A program made the translations under genes and the position numbers. The notes beneath the pieces were generated by a model. That model saw only the letters and a list, made by a program, of their open reading frames with translations. It did no database searches and was not told where the DNA came from. This document shows, piece by piece, positions 62,305 to 64,000 of a stretch of DNA of 64,000 nt. How positions within the stretch are numbered: the first letter of the stretch is position 1; each line of letters begins with the position of its first letter. Source of the stretch: CAG-390 sp964384555. GTDB lineage: Bacteria > Bacillota > Clostridia > Oscillospirales > CAG-272. The stretch lies in contig CAYLLA010000003.1 in NCBI GenBank assembly GCA_964384555.1, positions 11,205-75,204 on the forward strand, written 5' to 3'.

Positions 62305-62508
62305 TCGGTGATATCGAGTAATACCGAGGTAACTCATCTCGGGATTTCTCAAAGCTCGCAAGTATAAGTATAAAAGATTTTAAATATCCCATCGGGGCTG
62401 GCGTCAGTTTTCGTCAGCCCCGATAAAAGAGCAACCATCGGATCAATTTTTAAGATCCAAGTCAATATTTTATTTTGGCCGCCGCCGGGCGGCGGAACGG
62501 AGAGTAAA

Positions 62509-63123
62509 ATGGCAAACAATAACGGAGCGGACATCATCCGTGCGGCCAGCATGCCGTACGTTATAGAGCAGGACGGACGCGGTGAGCGTTCATATGATAT
62601 CTTTTCCCGCCTGCTCAACGACCGTATAATCTTCCTTTCCGACGAGGTCAACGACCTTACCTCGTCGCTCATCGTCGCACAGATGCTGTATCTTGAATCG
62701 GTAGACCCCGATAAGGATATATCATTTTACATCAACAGCCCCGGCGGATCTGTTACAGCCGGTATGGCCATTTACGACACCATGCAGTTTGTAAAGTGCG
62801 ACGTTACCACCATCTGCATAGGCATGGCCGCCAGCATGGGCGCGTTTTTGCTTGCCGCAGGCACAAAGGGTAAGCGTTTGGCACTTCCCCACAGCGAGAT
62901 AATGATACACCAGCCATCCGGCGGCGCGCAGGGTCAGTGCAGTGATATAAAGATCCGCGCCGATCTGCTTCTTCGCACACGCGAAACATTAAATAAGATC
63001 CTTGCCGAGCATACCGGTCAGTCCTATGAGACCATCGAGCGCGATACCGAGCGCGACAATTTTATGACCGCTCAGCAGGCACTGGAGTACGGCCTTATCG
63101 ACCGCATAATAGACCACCACTGA
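62509..63123 (+). CDS. clpP: ATP-dependent Clp protease proteolytic subunit
   Basis: A 204-residue serine protease subunit that forms a 14-mer working with ClpX. The catalytic triad is Ser109 (GMAASMGA), His134 (IMIHQPSGG) and Asp183 (ERDNFM). The N-terminal processing region and the IGF-binding groove residues are normal. A 6-base-pair GC hairpin (62479-62495) lies just before the GGAG ribosome site. It is 204 bases after tig. Confidence 0.98.
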   Translation: MANNNGADIIRAASMPYVIEQDGRGERSYDIFSRLLNDRIIFLSDEVNDLTSSLIVAQMLYLESVDPDKDISFYINSPGGSVTAGMAIYDTMQFVKCDVTTICIGMAASMGAFLLAAGTKGKRLALPHSEIMIHQPSGGAQGQCSDIKIRADLLLRTRETLNKILAEHTGQSYETIERDTERDNFMTAQQALEYGLIDRIIDHH

Positions 63124-63265
63124 TAGGCTCAAAAAAGCCAATAAGAAGCCAACAAGAAACAAGGCAAGACAACTAAGCAGCGTGAAAAATGGAGCAGGAC
63201 TCTAAATACACATTTTCACGTAACGGCAGCCAAAAGCCGGCTGCCCCGAAAGGCATGGAATAATA

Positions 63266-64000
63266 ATGCCCTCCAAAAATAACGAACATCTGCACCGCTG
63301 TGCTTTTTGCGGCAGATCCGAAAATGATTGCAATTTTCTGATCCCCGCCACAAACGGTCTTTATATTTGTGATTTCTGCGTGCGCGCATGCGATGAGATA
63401 ATAGACGACAACGATTTTATTGAAAACTCCTCCGCGAGTGACGATATGCCGCTCAGCTACGACGAGCTGCCCAAACCCGCAAAGATCAAAGAGGCGCTTG
63501 ATGAGTATGTCATAGGTCAGGATGAGGCCAAGATAGCGCTCTCGGTTGCCGTTTATAATCACTACAAGCGCATCCTTTCAAAAAAGGACAGCAAAAAGAG
63601 ATCACACGGCAAGCGCAAAGAAGATCGGGACGAGAATAACGAGAGTGAAGTTGACATTCAAAAAAGCAATGTTTTGCTGATAGGCCCTACCGGCGTTGGC
63701 AAGACATATCTCGCCCAAACGCTTGCAAAAACACTAAAGGTTCCTTTTGCAATAGCCGATGCCACCACCCTCACCGAGGCAGGATATGTCGGCGAGGATG
63801 TTGAAAACATCCTTCTGCGCCTGATACAGGCTGCAGATTATGATATCGAGCGTGCCGAGATGGGCATCATATACATCGATGAGGTGGATAAGATCTCTCG
63901 CAAGAGCGAAAACAGATCCATCACCCGCGATGTTTCGGGAGAGGGAGTTCAGCAGGCCCTGCTCAAGATCCTTGAGGGCACGGTATCAAACGTTCCCCCG
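63266..64000 (+). CDS. clpX: ClpX ATPase subunit (partial, C-terminus outside window)
   Basis: The first 245 residues of the AAA+ unfoldase that feeds ClpP. The N-terminal zinc-binding domain is RCAFCGRSENDC .. YICDFCVRACDEI, then the AAA+ module with Walker A GPTGVGKTYLAQTLAK (about residue 140) and Walker B IIYIDEVDKI. A charged insert of about 25 residues (KKRSHGKRKEDRDENNESE) lies between the DEYVIGQDEAK region and Walker A and is longer than usual. The reading frame is open to the window end. Confidence 0.96.
   Translation, partial: MPSKNNEHLHRCAFCGRSENDCNFLIPATNGLYICDFCVRACDEIIDDNDFIENSSASDDMPLSYDELPKPAKIKEALDEYVIGQDEAKIALSVAVYNHYKRILSKKDSKKRSHGKRKEDRDENNESEVDIQKSNVLLIGPTGVGKTYLAQTLAKTLKVPFAIADATTLTEAGYVGEDVENILLRLIQAADYDIERAEMGIIYIDEVDKISRKSENRSITRDVSGEGVQQALLKILEGTVSNVPP

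Noticed and set aside
1..64000. CRISPR array
   Set aside because: No regularly spaced direct repeats were seen; the repeats found are inverted repeats at terminators and operators.

Overview
The window reads as a chromosomal segment of a spore-forming, low-complexity-free Clostridia-type Firmicute (order Oscillospirales or a neighbour; this placement is inference). Supporting signs are SpoIIID, a PdaA-like cortex deacetylase, a SpoIIM-like membrane protein, the yggS-sepF-yggT-ileS-lspA cell-division block, strong AGGAGG ribosome sites, many TTGACA-17-TATAAT promoters, and DUF1540, DUF1854, DUF4330 and TIGR04086 proteins typical of that class. Base composition looks close to balanced, with short AT-rich intergenic stretches. 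No rRNA, CRISPR array, insertion sequence or integrase was seen.

Layout. 1-10045 (minus strand) is one long co-directional block: unknown gene, miaA, HlyD-like protein, yggS, sepF, yggT, a coiled-coil protein in the divIVA position, ileS, lspA (cut by the window edge). 10200-14000 is the most accessory-looking part: tRNA-Ser(CGA), a degenerate second copy of its 3' end, short palindromes, an AT-rich gene for a membrane-tethered HEPN-like protein, an ECF-like sigma factor, and a Y-family polymerase split by a frameshift with a small YolD-like partner. 14000-19600 holds a TrpXYZ-type ABC uptake operon, rsmA and an ion-transporter-superfamily permease. 19600-24020 is a copper/metal block: CsoR with two operator palindromes, a copper ATPase with a metal-binding domain at each end, then TauE/SafE and MarR on the other strand. 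24090-28500 (minus) carries a DUF1854 protein with its ABC transporter, a TIGR04086 membrane protein and yajC.

28470-38974 (plus) is mostly housekeeping: rimM-trmD, an O-antigen-ligase-like protein with two DUF4330 proteins, HPr, uvrC, rsmD-coaD, nadE. feoAB (minus) follows, then a heterodimeric ABC exporter and two polysaccharide deacetylases. 47400-52600 has envelope/sporulation genes on both strands (DUF624-like, SpoIIM-like, SpoU methylase, spoIIID, a PHP-fold protein without metal ligands, a membrane-anchored unknown). 52670-64000 (plus) is again housekeeping: apgM, lepB, rbgA, rnhB, yraN, an M19 dipeptidase, thrC, a phosphoesterase and tig-clpP-clpX, the last cut by the window end.

The most unusual items are the PHP/CpsB-like protein beside spoIIID that has lost every visible metal ligand, the HEPN-plus-transmembrane gene next to a duplicated tRNA-Ser 3' end, the -1 frameshift in the polymerase, and a recurrent extended -10 element (TGTGATATAAT) in several promoters. 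All family assignments were made by reading the sequence; no database search was possible.
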